A DNA stretch of 64,000 bases from Heterobilharzia americana (GCA_944470555.2 OX104128.1:42887920-42951919); one strand, 5' to 3'; shown: positions 11,871-23,300, counted from the stretch's first letter. Program-made: numbers and translations. The notes: generated by a model not told the origin, from the letters alone.

Positions 11871-12396
11871 TTCATCACCCTAAAGGTAGACTTTTCCGGT
11901 GTTAATAATAAATAGTGACTAGGAGTGGAATTCAGGATGATGTTTCACTCTACTTCAGACTCGTCGGCTAAATTTGTCTACATCTCACTGATTATTGGTG
12001 TTCTTAACCAGACTCAAACTCACTACCTACCGCCCCAAATGTGAAAACGTAATCTACTAGGAGACAATCAAGATAAGCTGTTATTGTGCGACAGGTTTAC
12101 TATGGTGTCAGAGCTTGTAATTTCCCGTTATTGGCTCAGCTTAATTGGTCGGCCATTATTATCATAAGGGGTGCTGAGTATGCACCTTGATATTAAGGAA
12201 AACTCACACTCTATACTTTTTTGATACCTACTATTCATTACTAGTATCGTTGCGAGACTACTGGTAGTATGGAGGCATCCTCACAGAAGGTTATATTTCG
12301 TCATACGTTGATCAGTGCAGTACAGCCAAGGATGGGAAACTACAAGCTACAAACGAAAAAAAATTTCTTATGAATTTTTGTTTTCTTTTTTTTCAG

Positions 12397-12487
12397 TTGT
12401 ACAATCTGTCGTAATTTCAAGTTATTGGATTTCTCCAGTTCTTCCACACGAAAAGTGCGAGCCAATTCCAAGCGTCAATTTGCCATG
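12397..12487 (+). CDS. Candidate coding exon (phased set, exon 3)
   Basis: A very strong acceptor (TTTTCTTTTTTTTCAG) precedes 91 nt ending at ATG|GTATAT. In the frame set by the exon at 9568 (one base then 30 codons), it is fully open: CTICRNFKLLDFSSSS then TRKVRANSKRQFAM. The second half is strongly basic with a Ser run. A second frame is also open across the segment (it contains PHEKCEPIPSVNLPW), so the frame choice rests on the phase agreement with exon 2. It ends in phase 0. Family not recognised. Confidence 0.42.
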
Positions 12488-13129
12488 GTATATTTTAAAT
12501 TACTGGCTGAATTAAATCAAAAAAATTCCTTTTTCTATATCCTACGAATAAACCAACTCGGCTGTTTTATCCTAACTCGCTTACTAAATGGGTATTCAAA
12601 GCAGTCATCGCCGTGATGCGAAGTTTTTCGAGATACTAAGGCTCAATTAGATGGTCTTACTTCCAGATGATACGTTATAAAGGAAATATGATTTCTATTT
12701 TCTAACGTTAGTGCCAATCAAATAAATACCGCGGGACTTTAACCTATAAATTTCTTATAGGTGATAGTCTAGGATACAAATACATTGTCCCTCACGTATT
12801 AAGTTGAAAAAGAGTTTTTATGAATGCATCGAATGCTGAAATTCACGAGGATAAAAGTGAGCAAAATGGCATTACTAAATTTTATCCATTTCTGTGATAA
12901 TAGAGTTTTTATTTTATGCCCCAGGCATCTATTGATTCAAACTTTAAACTGCTTGGGACTCTAAACGTCTTGACAGTTAATCAGCAATTAGTTCGATTTT
13001 AAATACTCAGGTCTTCTTTAAAATTTGCGGTCTCCCATCAGATGATATCTTTTCATTGTAGGATCAATGAAGTATCGCTCGTTCACATGACTACAAAGTA
13101 AAGACGTCAATAACTAAATAAGAACTGAG

Positions 13130-13265
13130 ACTTGGTCAGCAGCTGAACCTCGTAGAGTGCTGAAACGGTAACCTGAAGACGACTGGTTCAAATCTTACCA
13201 CCACATGAGTGTCTAAAGAAACTTAAGCTATCACCACATTACCAGTCAGGATAGTGTCGTCTTAA
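13130..13265 (+). mobile_element. tRNA-like SINE head
   Basis: Plus-strand tRNA-like promoter with B-box-like GGTTCAAATC after CGACT, similar to the tRNA-like piece at 10,620-10,692. No cloverleaf or anticodon arm can be drawn with confidence, so it is not called a tRNA gene. Confidence 0.4.
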
Positions 13266-13439
13266 ATAGCCCAGTTGATAGTAAAAAGTCTTCATTGATG
13301 GCAAGTCTTGTTGAAACGTTACAGTACTCATTAACTCAATAAAAATTACAGATGTATTGTTTTTTATCGACAGAACAATCAACTTTATTATTTACAGACA
13401 CATATTTGTTTGACATTAGCAGGAATTCTACTTTAAAGT

Positions 13440-13585
13440 GTAGAAAATCTGGGAGCACTGGAAAGCCGTTTCTTCACAACATGGGACCCCTCAACAGTAC
13501 GCACACACAACCATACCAGGGGTTGGACTAAGGACCTTTGGGTCTTACGGTGAATGCGTCGACCACTTAACCATTGAGTTCACAT
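13440..13585 (-). mobile_element. Second SINE family with hammerhead-like motif, minus copy
   Basis: On the minus strand the tRNA-like head (A-box-like ATGGTTAAGTGG near 13,573, then a weak B box) is followed by a hammerhead-like fold at about 13,500-13,455. Stem I is GTACTG (13,500-13,495) with CAGTGC (13,460-13,455). The core is TTGAGGG in place of CUGANGA. Stem II GUCCCA has lost most of its partner. GAAA is intact and the site is UUC. Two core substitutions make self-cleavage unlikely. Confidence 0.7.
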
Positions 13586-13749
13586 TTTTTCACAGCTGTC
13601 GAATCGCGATACAGCGCAACTATTCACCAGGGTCTTCAGTCGGCATCCATTTCATTTCCTTGTTGGCTGACACCACAGGTCATGACTTCTAATTAGAACT
13701 TCAAGGTATTTATCCTCCAAGGATTTCATACTTTTTTATGGGATTCCAG

Positions 13750-14044
13750 GTTGGATCTAAGATATTTAACACTTATCTTTGTATTCTAACAGTAAAGTAT
13801 AACTGTCAACCTCATTTTCGAATTTTAATAAATCGCTTTTCAGGACATAATGTCTTATTCATATTAAAGCATCTGTTATGTTTACGATATCTGTTAACTT
13901 GCAGAAGTCATTTTAGGATGAACTTTTCTAGATGTTTCTTCATTTTGATAAATGTGTTCCTGTTAGATATATCGTCAAGTTACGCTTTCTACATAACATT
14001 CCATAATACTTGGAGATGCCGAACTAACCTATATGAAAACCAAG
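13750..14044 (+). CDS. Candidate coding exon with a membrane segment
   Basis: Open from GGATTCCAG|GTTGGA to a consensus donor (CAAG|GTAAGG at 14,045), about 98 codons plus one base. Phase 0 in agrees with exon 12,397-12,487. It contains a clear hydrophobic stretch, CFFILINVFLLDISSSYAF. Alternatively only 13,905-14,044 is exonic: TTGCAG precedes it, an ATG at 13,918 opens MNFSRCFFILINVFLLDI, and SSSYA would be a textbook signal-peptidase site. Under that reading it is the first exon of a separate secreted protein. F/I/L/C-rich content means chance openness cannot be excluded. Family not recognised. Confidence 0.33.
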
Positions 14045-14859
14045 GTAAGGGACTTTATATAGTAAAATTTGTTTGTACACATGCACATACTAAGTTTAGT
14101 CATATTTTGAAAGTAACCTTCAATACCTTTTAATAATTGGCATCTGTTCTTTGAAAAAATCATGAATAAAACGGAAATATGGTTTTATTCCTAAGGATTT
14201 CAGTAGATTTCTACTGTGAAATTCTGTCTTAAATGAAAAGAAAGCTGCATATAGATGTTTAGTGTCCGGTAAAGCCGATGAAGTAAACCCTCCTTGTTTT
14301 TTCTAAGTTTTTCTACCTTGAAAATGGAAAAGTTTCTACATTGTTCTCCGAAAAGTATTTTTTTGCTTCCAAGTCTTACTTTGATGATTTTTGTAGATAA
14401 TTTTTCAATGGCAATTGTCAGCCTTGCTTCAGCTGTTTACAAGTTTTGTTGATAAGCAAGACGATTAACTAGTCTTTTGCTTTGTGAAACTGCTTCATTC
14501 AGTTGATAAAAATTCGTGATGTTTTGTAGGTTGAAGTTTTTTGCTTTGTTCATCTATCTTATCTATATCGAATGAATGCTCTAAAAGTATGTTACGTCAC
14601 TGAGAAACGCAAGTCAGCTATGGAATTAAAAAAGGAGAAGTAAGTAATGCATTTTAAGGATGAATGAATTATAATAAAAATGGAACCAGATTTTGACTAA
14701 GTAAACATACTGAAGTCAGGAAGTTTTTAATTCTTGATTTTATGGGTTCTTACTGTCAGTGGGTTCCGAGTACTAGGAAAATAGTTATACAAATGATTTC
14801 AGGTCGTTTTCATGATACTTGTAACTTCCCGTCGTTATACAAGGCCGAATCGCTCGATA

Positions 14860-15360
14860 TCTGTTGGTAGGTGGCTAACGTGACCCAGTGCCTGTGTATA
14901 ACGCTCTGGCATTTGAAGCGATGGATACAGGGTTCGACTCTGAGTTGGAACGTCATCACTCACTGGGGTGTGGGTACATCCAGTTGACAAGTCCCGAATA
15001 GGGCGAGACGCGCTTTCTGGATTCCTCTGCTAACCACCAAGATCAGCATAACGTCGTGAATATTCAACATTATCAAGGTGTTCTTATAGGAGCCTATTTG
15101 TCAACAACAGTCGAGCAATCCGGCCATGTACAGCAAGGGGAAATTACAAGTATCATCATAACAACTGATACCCATTGTACAAGAGGTGGCTTAGTGTGCA
15201 ACCCTCTGGTATTTGAAGCATAAGGTACTGGGTTGGAGCCTCAGTGGGAACAACATCACTCACTGGAGTGCAAACACATCCGGGTGTTGAGTCCTAAATA
15301 TCATGAGACGTACGTCCTGGATTCTTTAGCTTGTCACCAAGATTAATAAGAGACATCAAG
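14860..15360 (+). mobile_element. S-alpha SINE tandem dimer with decayed hammerheads
   Basis: Two S-alpha monomers in tandem. Each has a tRNA-like head (TGGCTAACGTG... and GTGGCTTAGTGTG...), the spacer CATCACTCACTGG, and a hammerhead region. Predicted cleavage positions are 15,016/15,017 and 15,316/15,317, exactly 300 bp apart. Ribozyme 1 has TTGACAA for CUGANGA and GAGA for GAAA. Ribozyme 2 keeps GTC but has lost the first core and has GAGA. Both should be inactive. The linker AGCAAGGGGAAATTACAAG between units is part of the monomer. S-alpha hammerheads are established in schistosomes. Confidence 0.85.
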
Positions 15361-15747
15361 GCTTCCGGTGATGATAACAGTCAATTTTAGCCTCATGTTG
15401 TTCCTAGTTCTAGCCTTTAGAAAAAATAGCGTGAAAAGCATTCTTTATTTTGTCTAAGCACAGGTGAAACAAATTAGATTATAAAGAATGTAAAATGAAA
15501 TTCAGTTTCAGCCCTTCGCATCATTTTTAAATTAATTACGTAATCTCTTATATTTGTCAAACAAATAATGTGTCAACAACTGCTGGTTTGGTGTTCATCT
15601 AAATGACTACTTAAAATTTTGTTGTCTGTTATGTAAACTAATTGTCTGCTTGTCTATGTAAAGTAACGCTTTCCTTTATCTCTGTTATTCTTCAGTTCAG
15701 TTTTGCTAAAAAAAGTTGTAAGTATGTTTTCATTTTATTTTGTTAAG

Positions 15748-16016
15748 AAAAAAAAATCTTGTTTTCTGACGGAAATGATAATTTTCATTATATTTTCATA
15801 CAACAATATCATTACCGTTTTGTCAAGAGTCTTGATGGTAACAATAACTGTCTTATTTCCTATGCACACCTTTTCTTTCTAACGATTAGAACCCTTATTG
15901 TTTTGATGAATAAGCATGTCTGTAGTGTCCACTGGAAAATGAGAAAAGACATAAATTTTAAACTACCTTGTCATTTAAAAAAGTCTTTAAATGAATTTTC
16001 TGAATTCCCTAAGTAA
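15748..16016 (+). CDS. Candidate terminal exon of the 6.7-16 kb gene
   Basis: A T-rich acceptor (CATTTTATTTTGTTAAG) precedes a segment that starts with two bases, which matches the phase-1 end of the exon at 14,044. It reads through LFSDGNDNFHYIFIQQYH and YRFVKSLDGNN to a stop at 16,014-16,016 (C-terminal KSLNEFSEFPK). A donor-like G|GTAACA at 15,838 could end the exon earlier. If the chain 6674 to 16,016 is right, the protein would be about 330 residues with one strong hydrophobic segment. No family was recognised, so this is a gene model and not an identification. Confidence 0.32.
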
Positions 16017-16209
16017 CAATTTCAGTCAAAAAAAGAGAACTTAGGAAATGTCGAACACTGAGACTGAGAAATAGTTTTGTTTGGCTGACAATGTATACTA
16101 AGAATGTGAAGTTATATATTACTCACTTCATTCACTTTCATTCACACTGTTCACATCAGCAACGCTAACTAGATAGATCAAAGTCAACTAACAGTGAATG
16201 ACTAGTCTG

Positions 16210-16270
16210 TTCTTTCGGAACCCGTAGGTCATTGGTTTCACTTCACCCTCAGTCATCACCCAGTTTCAAT
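16210..16270 (+). repeat. Short repeat shared with the 10.7 kb inverted-repeat element
   Basis: CACCCTCAGTCATCACCCA occurs both here and at about 10,712-10,730, just inside the right arm of the inverted-repeat element. A small fragment; function unknown. Confidence 0.5.
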
Positions 16271-16680
16271 ATGTTTGCTAACTTAGCTAGGCAAACTAAT
16301 ATCCAAATTCTGTATTAAGTTTCTCGCACCGATCTCGAGAAAAACTCTTTCATGTTGCTAGCGAGTACAGCTGACTGAATGAGTGAATTCCAGCTGTGCA
16401 TGTCACTTAGTTCTATAAATAATGAAGTTATTCTGGTCATATTCTGAACACCTCTATTTATAGTAAGACCTCAGAATACGAACATTTAGGTTTCCAAAGA
16501 AAAAAGGTAGTAACATTTGAAAATATCGTCTCACCTATTGCACTATTTTAACACCAGGCTATGAATTGTGTAAATACGTTAATCTCCTTTGTCCACTAGT
16601 TAAAAGTGATGGAGAGAATATCAGTAACATATTGGAAAAGTGAATTTAAGTTTGTATTCATCTTAGAAACTAATTATAAA

Positions 16681-17030
16681 ATCCAGGATGCGCGTTTCAT
16701 CCTATCTGGGACTGGTTAGCCGGAAACACCCACTTACTAGTGAGTGATGCTGTTCTTACGCGAACTCGAACCCAACACCTGTAGCTGAAAACGCCGAAGT
16801 GCTATCCACTAGGCCACTGTGGCGCGACAGCCATCTCTTGTGCAATGGATATCAGTTGTTATTTAATCCTTGTAATTTCCCGTTGCTATACAGGGTTGAA
16901 TTGCTCGACGTCTGTCGGCAGATGGGCTCCTATACGAATGTCTCGATACTGCTGGATATTTATGTTGTTATATTGATCTTGGTGATTGGTGGCGGAATAC
17001 AAGATGGAATCATCAACCGCAAGAAAATGA
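16681..17030 (-). mobile_element. S-alpha SINE, minus copy plus part of the next monomer
   Basis: The minus strand reads, from about 17,030: remains of one monomer's 3' part, the linker (CGGGAAATTACAAGG), the tRNA-like head (GTGGCCTAGTGGATAGC, B-box GGTTCGAGTT), the CACTCACTAGTAAG spacer, then the hammerhead down to 16,681. The ribozyme keeps GAAA and a legal cleavage triplet (AUC), but CUGANGA has become CTAACCA, so it should be dead. Confidence 0.8.
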
Positions 17031-17339
17031 CGTCGTAGCACGAATATAACATAACATTACATAAATATAACATCATGGTTATCCAGCAGTGTCAACACAT
17101 CCACAAAGGATCTCATATGCCCAAATGAGTCAAGTGATTTGACCTTGTCCATTTAGGTTTATTTTTATAAACTACATTGTGGTTCAGTGGGATTTATAAT
17201 ATTCTCTGTGAAAATTCTTTTGTCGACATTTATACGTCTATCTCGACAGAATTATTTATCCTGATATTTACTTATCCTGTTAATCTTTCATCAAGTTAAA
17301 CTGTCACTAGTAGGTTTGTCACATATGTTTCAAATTAGT

Positions 17340-17500
17340 GTCTGAATGGCAACTTGCTTGCTATAATAATGAAGGCCCTAGATTTGATCCCAAGTGGGGC
17401 TGTAGGATGAAATGGCTGTTCAGGGCTTTCAGGTTCTCGATTTTTCTCCATCTGATGTGATGAATATAACTTTGAAATCAATAAACATTTAGGAACCTTC
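17340..17500 (+). mobile_element. Second SINE family, internally deleted copy
   Basis: B-box-like GATTTGATCCCAAGTGGGG, then GATGAAATGGCTGTTCAGGGCTT (the GAAA to stem-I half of the hammerhead) and the tail CTTTGAAATCAATAAAC. The first half of the ribozyme is deleted. Confidence 0.6.
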
Positions 17501-18649
17501 CAAATGAAATATTTAAAATACTATTTTATAAAGCGTCAATATAGGCATATATGTATCTCGCAGGAACACTGAAGTGCTATTAGTAAGAGATAACAATAAC
17601 CACGATTTGGTAGATAGTATATTCGATATATATTGGAGAATTCTCAAGAGAGAATAACACTGTAATATAGCAGTCTGAGATCCTAGTGTGTTGTACAATA
17701 GATAAAGATGATTGTCCGCCAACTAAATTTATCAGAATCTTAGATTTCAGCTGCTTCCCTGGCCATTCGGAAGTTACTTTTCCTACTACTTTCACGCGCA
17801 TATCTCGACTTGTCCTTCTTATGCATGCCTATCAACACAAAACATAGACTAAAAAAAATATAATAAATAAATATCAAACCGGAATTTAATAAATTTTTAA
17901 TTAGTTGATGGATGTTGATTTTGTTTCTAGATAAACTGTGTGCTAGTTCTACATTTACGTGTCTTGGACTGATTTTTCATTTGAATTTCATGTTTTTAGG
18001 AATTGTAATTAGAGTGAAATATATTTTTTGAACACTGGCCTAACACCGGAAACTTGAAAATTTGGGCAAATTAATTATCAGTTATATGTCATACATATAC
18101 TTTTGATTATATCACAGTTATACACTTCATCTTCAGAAAAGCTTTTCTGTGGTAAATGACTAAATATCATGATGCTGTGTTTCATTTCAGATGACTAGAA
18201 ATAATCAATAAATAGTCTTAAGATTTCCTAGAATGTAGTTCTTACGATAGGGAGGGAAGTAGTCCAATTCCTTTAACGACTAAGGTTTTATTTCGGTCAC
18301 TATTGCTAATTTTCATTCTCTGTATCCTAAGTCGCTCTTATTTTTGAGACTCAGGTGTCCGTCAGCACCTTAAGTTGAAGAGAGCATGAACAAAAATGGG
18401 AGTAGGATAAAAGGGATCTGTTTCACTTCAGTGGTATCTTGTCAACTGGTTACAACCTAAAATTCTTTGAAAATAACAAATAAGGAAAATGATAAATTAT
18501 TGATATCCTTCAATATCACATTATTATACACTTAACTTGAATGACAAATAGTTAAGGATACTGCGTCTATTCTTCTTAGTGACGACACAAAGCCTCCAGA
18601 GAGCACGAAGCATCAATGTTCTGGTTTGATGGAACTCACTGATATTTAC
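17501..18649. other. No gene recognised
   Basis: AT-rich, with random short frames only. No repeat of this window is recognised until the PLE begins near 18,650. Confidence 0.45.
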
Positions 18650-19627
18650 CAACATAATTCTAATTTAATGGCATGATATATGAACAGGTGAAGAGAAAAC
18701 CCTAATGTTATCACCAGTATGTGGGTTAGTTGTAGAAGCAGTAAGGAGAAGACTGAATTCTACCATTCCACCGACGATCAAACCGTAAATCTTGATCGGC
18801 TTTATGGAGGATACCTCCGTTATCACTAAAAAAAATTATTTAGAAAAAACTTACTGCTTGACCAACAACATTTTTAGCGATATCAAATTCATAATGTAGA
18901 AGTAATCAAGCAACAAACTGCCGTTCCTAGATTTTTTAGTTAGTAGAATCAAAACGGTAAAATAGGTGACTCAGGTGTACAGGAAATCAACACACTTTGT
19001 TCAGTTCTTCGAGTGTAATAATGACAACCCAATGTGCACACAATTAGTTGTATACAGATACTATTCAAAAAAGCAAGAACATGCTTTATTCATCATCAAC
19101 TACAAAATCATTCAGAGAAACCAGGAAACAGATCATTCCACCACACCTAAACAACATATAAGAGATCACGATAAGACAACCGGGACCATTTGGAATTAGT
19201 GTGGTTCATAAACCGACAAATTCCCTCAAAACTGTATTGAGCAAACGAAAGTAGGCAACAGCCAAAGAAAACAAACCGAATATCATCCACAAAATCATCC
19301 GTAGTAAACTGAGATCAACATTGTATTGGATAAGGTAATTTCTCTCTTGTCCTTCGTTTACATGCACACTAATTGACTGCTGAATGTCACTACATTTCAT
19401 CCCCTATTTCATTGCACGTGGATAACTATATACATGAATACAATTTTGAAAATACAGAAGTCTTGGCCAAAGGAATCATGGAGAATATCACAGAATTCCA
19501 AGAAGCTTGGTATTCAGGTCAGTTAGCGGCCAACATATGTATAGACATAGACTCAGTCTACCAACCAGTAGGTAAAACGATAGACGACAAAAAGCTCAGA
19601 GTTCAGGCAGCAAGAGAGCCAACATGA
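18650..19627 (+). pseudogene. Penelope-like element: RT palm/thumb and GIY-YIG region, dead
   Basis: Pieces align in order with Penelope-like reverse transcriptases: FNG...IYEQV near 18,670, LSPVCGLVVEAVRRRL at about 18,708 (family MGSPxSG...AE), FMEDTSVI at about 18,805 in place of the catalytic YVDD, DIKFIM, KLPFLDFLVSR at 18,915, and VYRKSTHFVQFFECNND at 18,972. The connector FGISVVHKPTNSLKTVLSK follows, then GIY-YIG endonuclease remnants ending NITEFQEAWYSG and IDIDSVYQPVG. The catalytic YVDD is lost, the GIY/YIG motif is no longer recognisable, and stops interrupt the frame. PLEs normally encode RT and GIY-YIG in a single frame. Confidence 0.88.
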
Positions 19628-19835
19628 AAATCTACGCAGTTAATGACGCGGCAACTAAAGGAAACGACCAGTCACAAAATAGTTCGTCAGGGCTAGCTAA
19701 TGAATCACTCACGGAGAGATACTGACATCTCAGTTAGCGATGGAGATATTGTCTAGAAAGACAACCAAAGCCTTATGATTTAAACAATCAACTAAGAGAA
19801 AGCAAGACAACCAAAATAATTGAAAAAAAGACTGA

Positions 19836-20320
19836 TTGGGTGAAGGAAGATATTCCTTTACAATTAGGTCTTCTTCTTTGGCTCTGTTATGGTTGAGCAA
19901 GGGACAAATTAAAACAATAGAGAGCTCCGTACTTGCATACTTAGTTGACACTGGACATCAAGTAGATACTAGGAAAGCATTCAAAATTATTCATCACATA
20001 CCAACTAATTTATCATATATATTATGCATTCACTTGCTTCACATAGCAGAGGCGATTGCAAACCACCTTAACAAACCTAACTTTTGTATTCAAAAGAAGT
20101 TCGTTCGACCACTTTCCTTACCATAGTTGTATAACTTTGTACATCCCTTCCTCCTCTTGTTTTAATCAGTATTCATTTGCTGCCTAATCCTTACGTAATT
20201 ATTTATTGTTTGTGACTGGACATTCGTTAAAAAGCACTCCCTTTATTCTCCCTGTTACTACGCAACTTAAATAACAGTTGCCCGTTTCATATTACCATTT
20301 TCAACTACTCTATTGATTAA
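19836..20320 (+). pseudogene. PLE 3' coding tail and 3' non-coding region
   Basis: An open stretch in the same orientation as the RT upstream contains KTIESSVLAYLVDTGHQVD, then AEAIANHLNKPNFCIQKKF and RPLSLP. Related peptides occur at 34,345-34,103 (minus), 44,960-45,080 (plus) and, more distantly, 53,967-53,728 (minus), always beside PLE-like sequence, so I treat it as the PLE C-terminal region. An inverted PLE terminal motif (TTCCTTTACAATTAGGTCTTC, 19,853-19,873) sits at its start. The 3' non-coding part to 20,320 is interrupted by RTE copy A and resumes at 23,667. Confidence 0.7.
20312..20320 (+). repeat. Target-site duplication of RTE copy A, left copy
   Basis: ATTGATTAA here is repeated at 23,658-23,666, directly flanking RTE copy A. 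It marks an insertion into the PLE 3' region. The uninterrupted homologous sequence survives near 39,065-39,110 (CTACTCTGCTGACTATTTAC) beside copy C. Confidence 0.85.
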
Positions 20321-23300
20321 TTAACCTCGCCTGGTTAACTAGTTCACTAGTTACTATCTGGTCCTAAGCACGGGTAAACAGGGAAGGTTGGGCATACGAC
20401 TAGCAACCCTACCCCGTGAAACAAATCTAAACGCTAAGAAAAATTCAAAGCACAAACAAAATATAAAAAATAATAACAAAATTATTCCTCGATGGAATTG
20501 GAGAGGCAAAATGATGCCGGTTGGTGGAAGCCTTCGGGAAGCCAATTGGCCGATGTGTCTCCTGTCTCTCGATGAAAGCGAAAGTAAACATGGGGACACG
20601 GAATGTCTGCTCCATGTTTAAACCTAGCAAAGCTGCCCAGATTGCAAACGAGATGAGAAGGTATGGCATAGAATTGCTAGGAATCTGCGAAAGCAGATGG
20701 AATGGAATGGATAAGAACTCTCCAAACTGTCGACTGGAGATGAGTCAATAATCTACTCCAATATTGTCACTCAGATGACAACCACGAGCACACTGAGGGA
20801 GTGGCTATCATGATGTCCCCTAGAGCACCGAAGACTCTTATACAGTGGGGACCAATCTCCTCCTGCAGAATCATGACAGCAAGATGGATTCAACTCAGAA
20901 GGAAGGAAGGTCACAATCATACAATGCTACACTACACTACACCTACAAATAATGCAGATGAAGAGAAGAAGGAGTAGTTCTACAGACAACTTCAATCAAC
21001 ACTGGACAAGACCCTACCCAGTCGGCGACATCAAAATTCTAGTGGGTTTGGTTAAATGAATGCCGAAACTGGGAGGTGACAACACAGGAAGAGAACTAAC
21101 CATGGGTTCAGAAGCGCTCGGTGAGGTGATGAACGGGAATAGAGAACTGTTTGCAGAATTCTGTGCATTCAATGATTTGGTGATTGGAGCCAGGCAGTGT
21201 GTTCAAGCACAAGGATATCCACAAAGCGACATGGATTTCACCAGATGGACACACTAAAAATCAAATCTACTTTATCTCAATCTTAAGAAAATAAAGACGC
21301 AATCAGGCTACGGGACACAAGGTCAGGAAGAGGAGCAGATGAGGGTTCACACCACTCACTACCTAGTGCAAGGAACCTTCCAAATCAAGTGAAAAGCCTT
21401 CAAGGAAGCTGGTGATAGACCACAGTTTAAGTACAACACTCGGAAACTGAAGGATGAAACTACAAAGGAAATCTTCACGGCAGTCATCAAGACGAAATGG
21501 GAGATATCGAGGAACATCTCTGAAGATACTTGTGTGGAAGAACGATGGAAGTCTTTGAAAGAGATGTGGAAAGAAACCTGCATAACCGTATTGGGAAGGA
21601 AGAAGAAAGAACATAAGGAATGGATCTCAATGGATACATGGAAGCTGATAGAGGAGGGAGAGGAGGATGGTGAAGCAGAAGATAAACCAGTGCAAGGATG
21701 CTCAACGACAAGAAGAACTGAGCACAATGTATAAAACACTGGACAAAGAAGTAAAGAAGAGTGTGTGCAGGGACAAAAGACACTTCTACGACACATTGGC
21801 AAGTGAAGCAGAACAGGTTGCCAGTTGGTAGGAGAGACAGAGACCTGACAACATTGTATCAAATAACCAGGTTGCTATCAGGGAAGAGACCAACACAGAT
21901 GAAACCAATAAGAGATGAAGAAGGAAATTTAATTACAAAAGAAGGGAAACAGAGGAAACGATGGGCCGACTACTTCAAGCTCTTGAATCGACCACCACCA
22001 CCACCTGCACTTCGTCCAGAAATACCACATGCAGCCGCTGAATTACAAGTGAACATAAATCCTCCAACAAAATGGAAGTCCTGAACGCCATAAAGCTACT
22101 GAAATGCGTGAAAGCAGCAGGACCAGATAGGATCCTGCCAGAAGCACTGAGAACAGACGCAGAGACAACAGCGGACATGCTCACACCACACCACTATTGC
22201 AGAAGGTGTGGAAGGAAGAGAAGGTACCTGGCCATTGATTGGAAGAAGGGTTACCTTGTCAAACTGCCGAAGAAGGGAGACCTCAGTGCTTGCAAGAACT
22301 GGCGCGGAATCACTCTCCTGTCCACCCAAAGCAAGCAAAATATTAAGCCGCATCATCCTGGCGAGGCTAAAGGATGTGCTCAATTCAAAACTACAACCGG
22401 AACAGGCTGGCTGGATTAAGGAAGTACAAATCATGTGCAGACCAAATTGCAACGCTTCGCATCATCATAGAACAGAGCATAGAATGGCAATCAGCTCTCT
22501 GCCTCAACTTCATCGACTTTGAGAAGGCCTTTGACAGAGTAGACCGAGAGGTAATTTGGAAACTGCTTCATTACTACGGAGTACCGCAAACCTTTATCCG
22601 CCTCATTCAACAACTATATGAAGATGCCACATGCCAAGTAATTCACAATGGGAAGCTCAGTGATGCTTTTGAAGTGAAGTTGGGAGTGAAACAAGGTTGC
22701 CTACTATCCCCCATGATATTCCTGATTGTGGTCGACTGGGTCATGCAGCAAACAGTGGGGAGTGAGGAGAGGGGGATATGCTGGACTGCAGAAAAGAACC
22801 TAGAAGATCTGGATTTCGCCAATGATGACTTGTGTCTGATGTCACACAAACTTGAAGATCTGCAGGCAAAAACTGACAAGTTGACAGAAGAGGCAGGGCA
22901 GCGAGGATGGGACTTCAAGTGAAAGTAGAGAAGACAGAGGTGATGAAGATACCGCACCACCAACTCCAACAACAACAGCAACAAACTCCAATCACCATCA
23001 GTGGGGGAAACTTGAAGGAAGTAACCTTCTTCACCTATACAGGCAGCACTGTCTCAACTACAGGCAGTGGCACAGACGAGGATTTCAAAGCCAGTCAGGA
23101 TCGGAAAAGCAAGACAGGCGTTCATTAGCCTGAAACCAGTGTGGAGATCTTCTGCATTTAGCATAAGGCGTGAACTAAATCCAGATTTTCAACACCAACG
23201 TCAAGTGAGTGCTTCTGTATGGTTGAGAGACTTGTCGCGTTACGAAAGGGATTTCCAGTAAACTACAGACATTCATCAACAACTGTCTACCATGGCTCGC

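Noticed and set aside
21359..21862. Long minus-strand frame (167 codons) opposite RTE copy A, repeated at 36,433 opposite copy C
   Set aside because: Mirror of the retrotransposon coding strand; Ser/Phe-rich shadow translation with no independent support.
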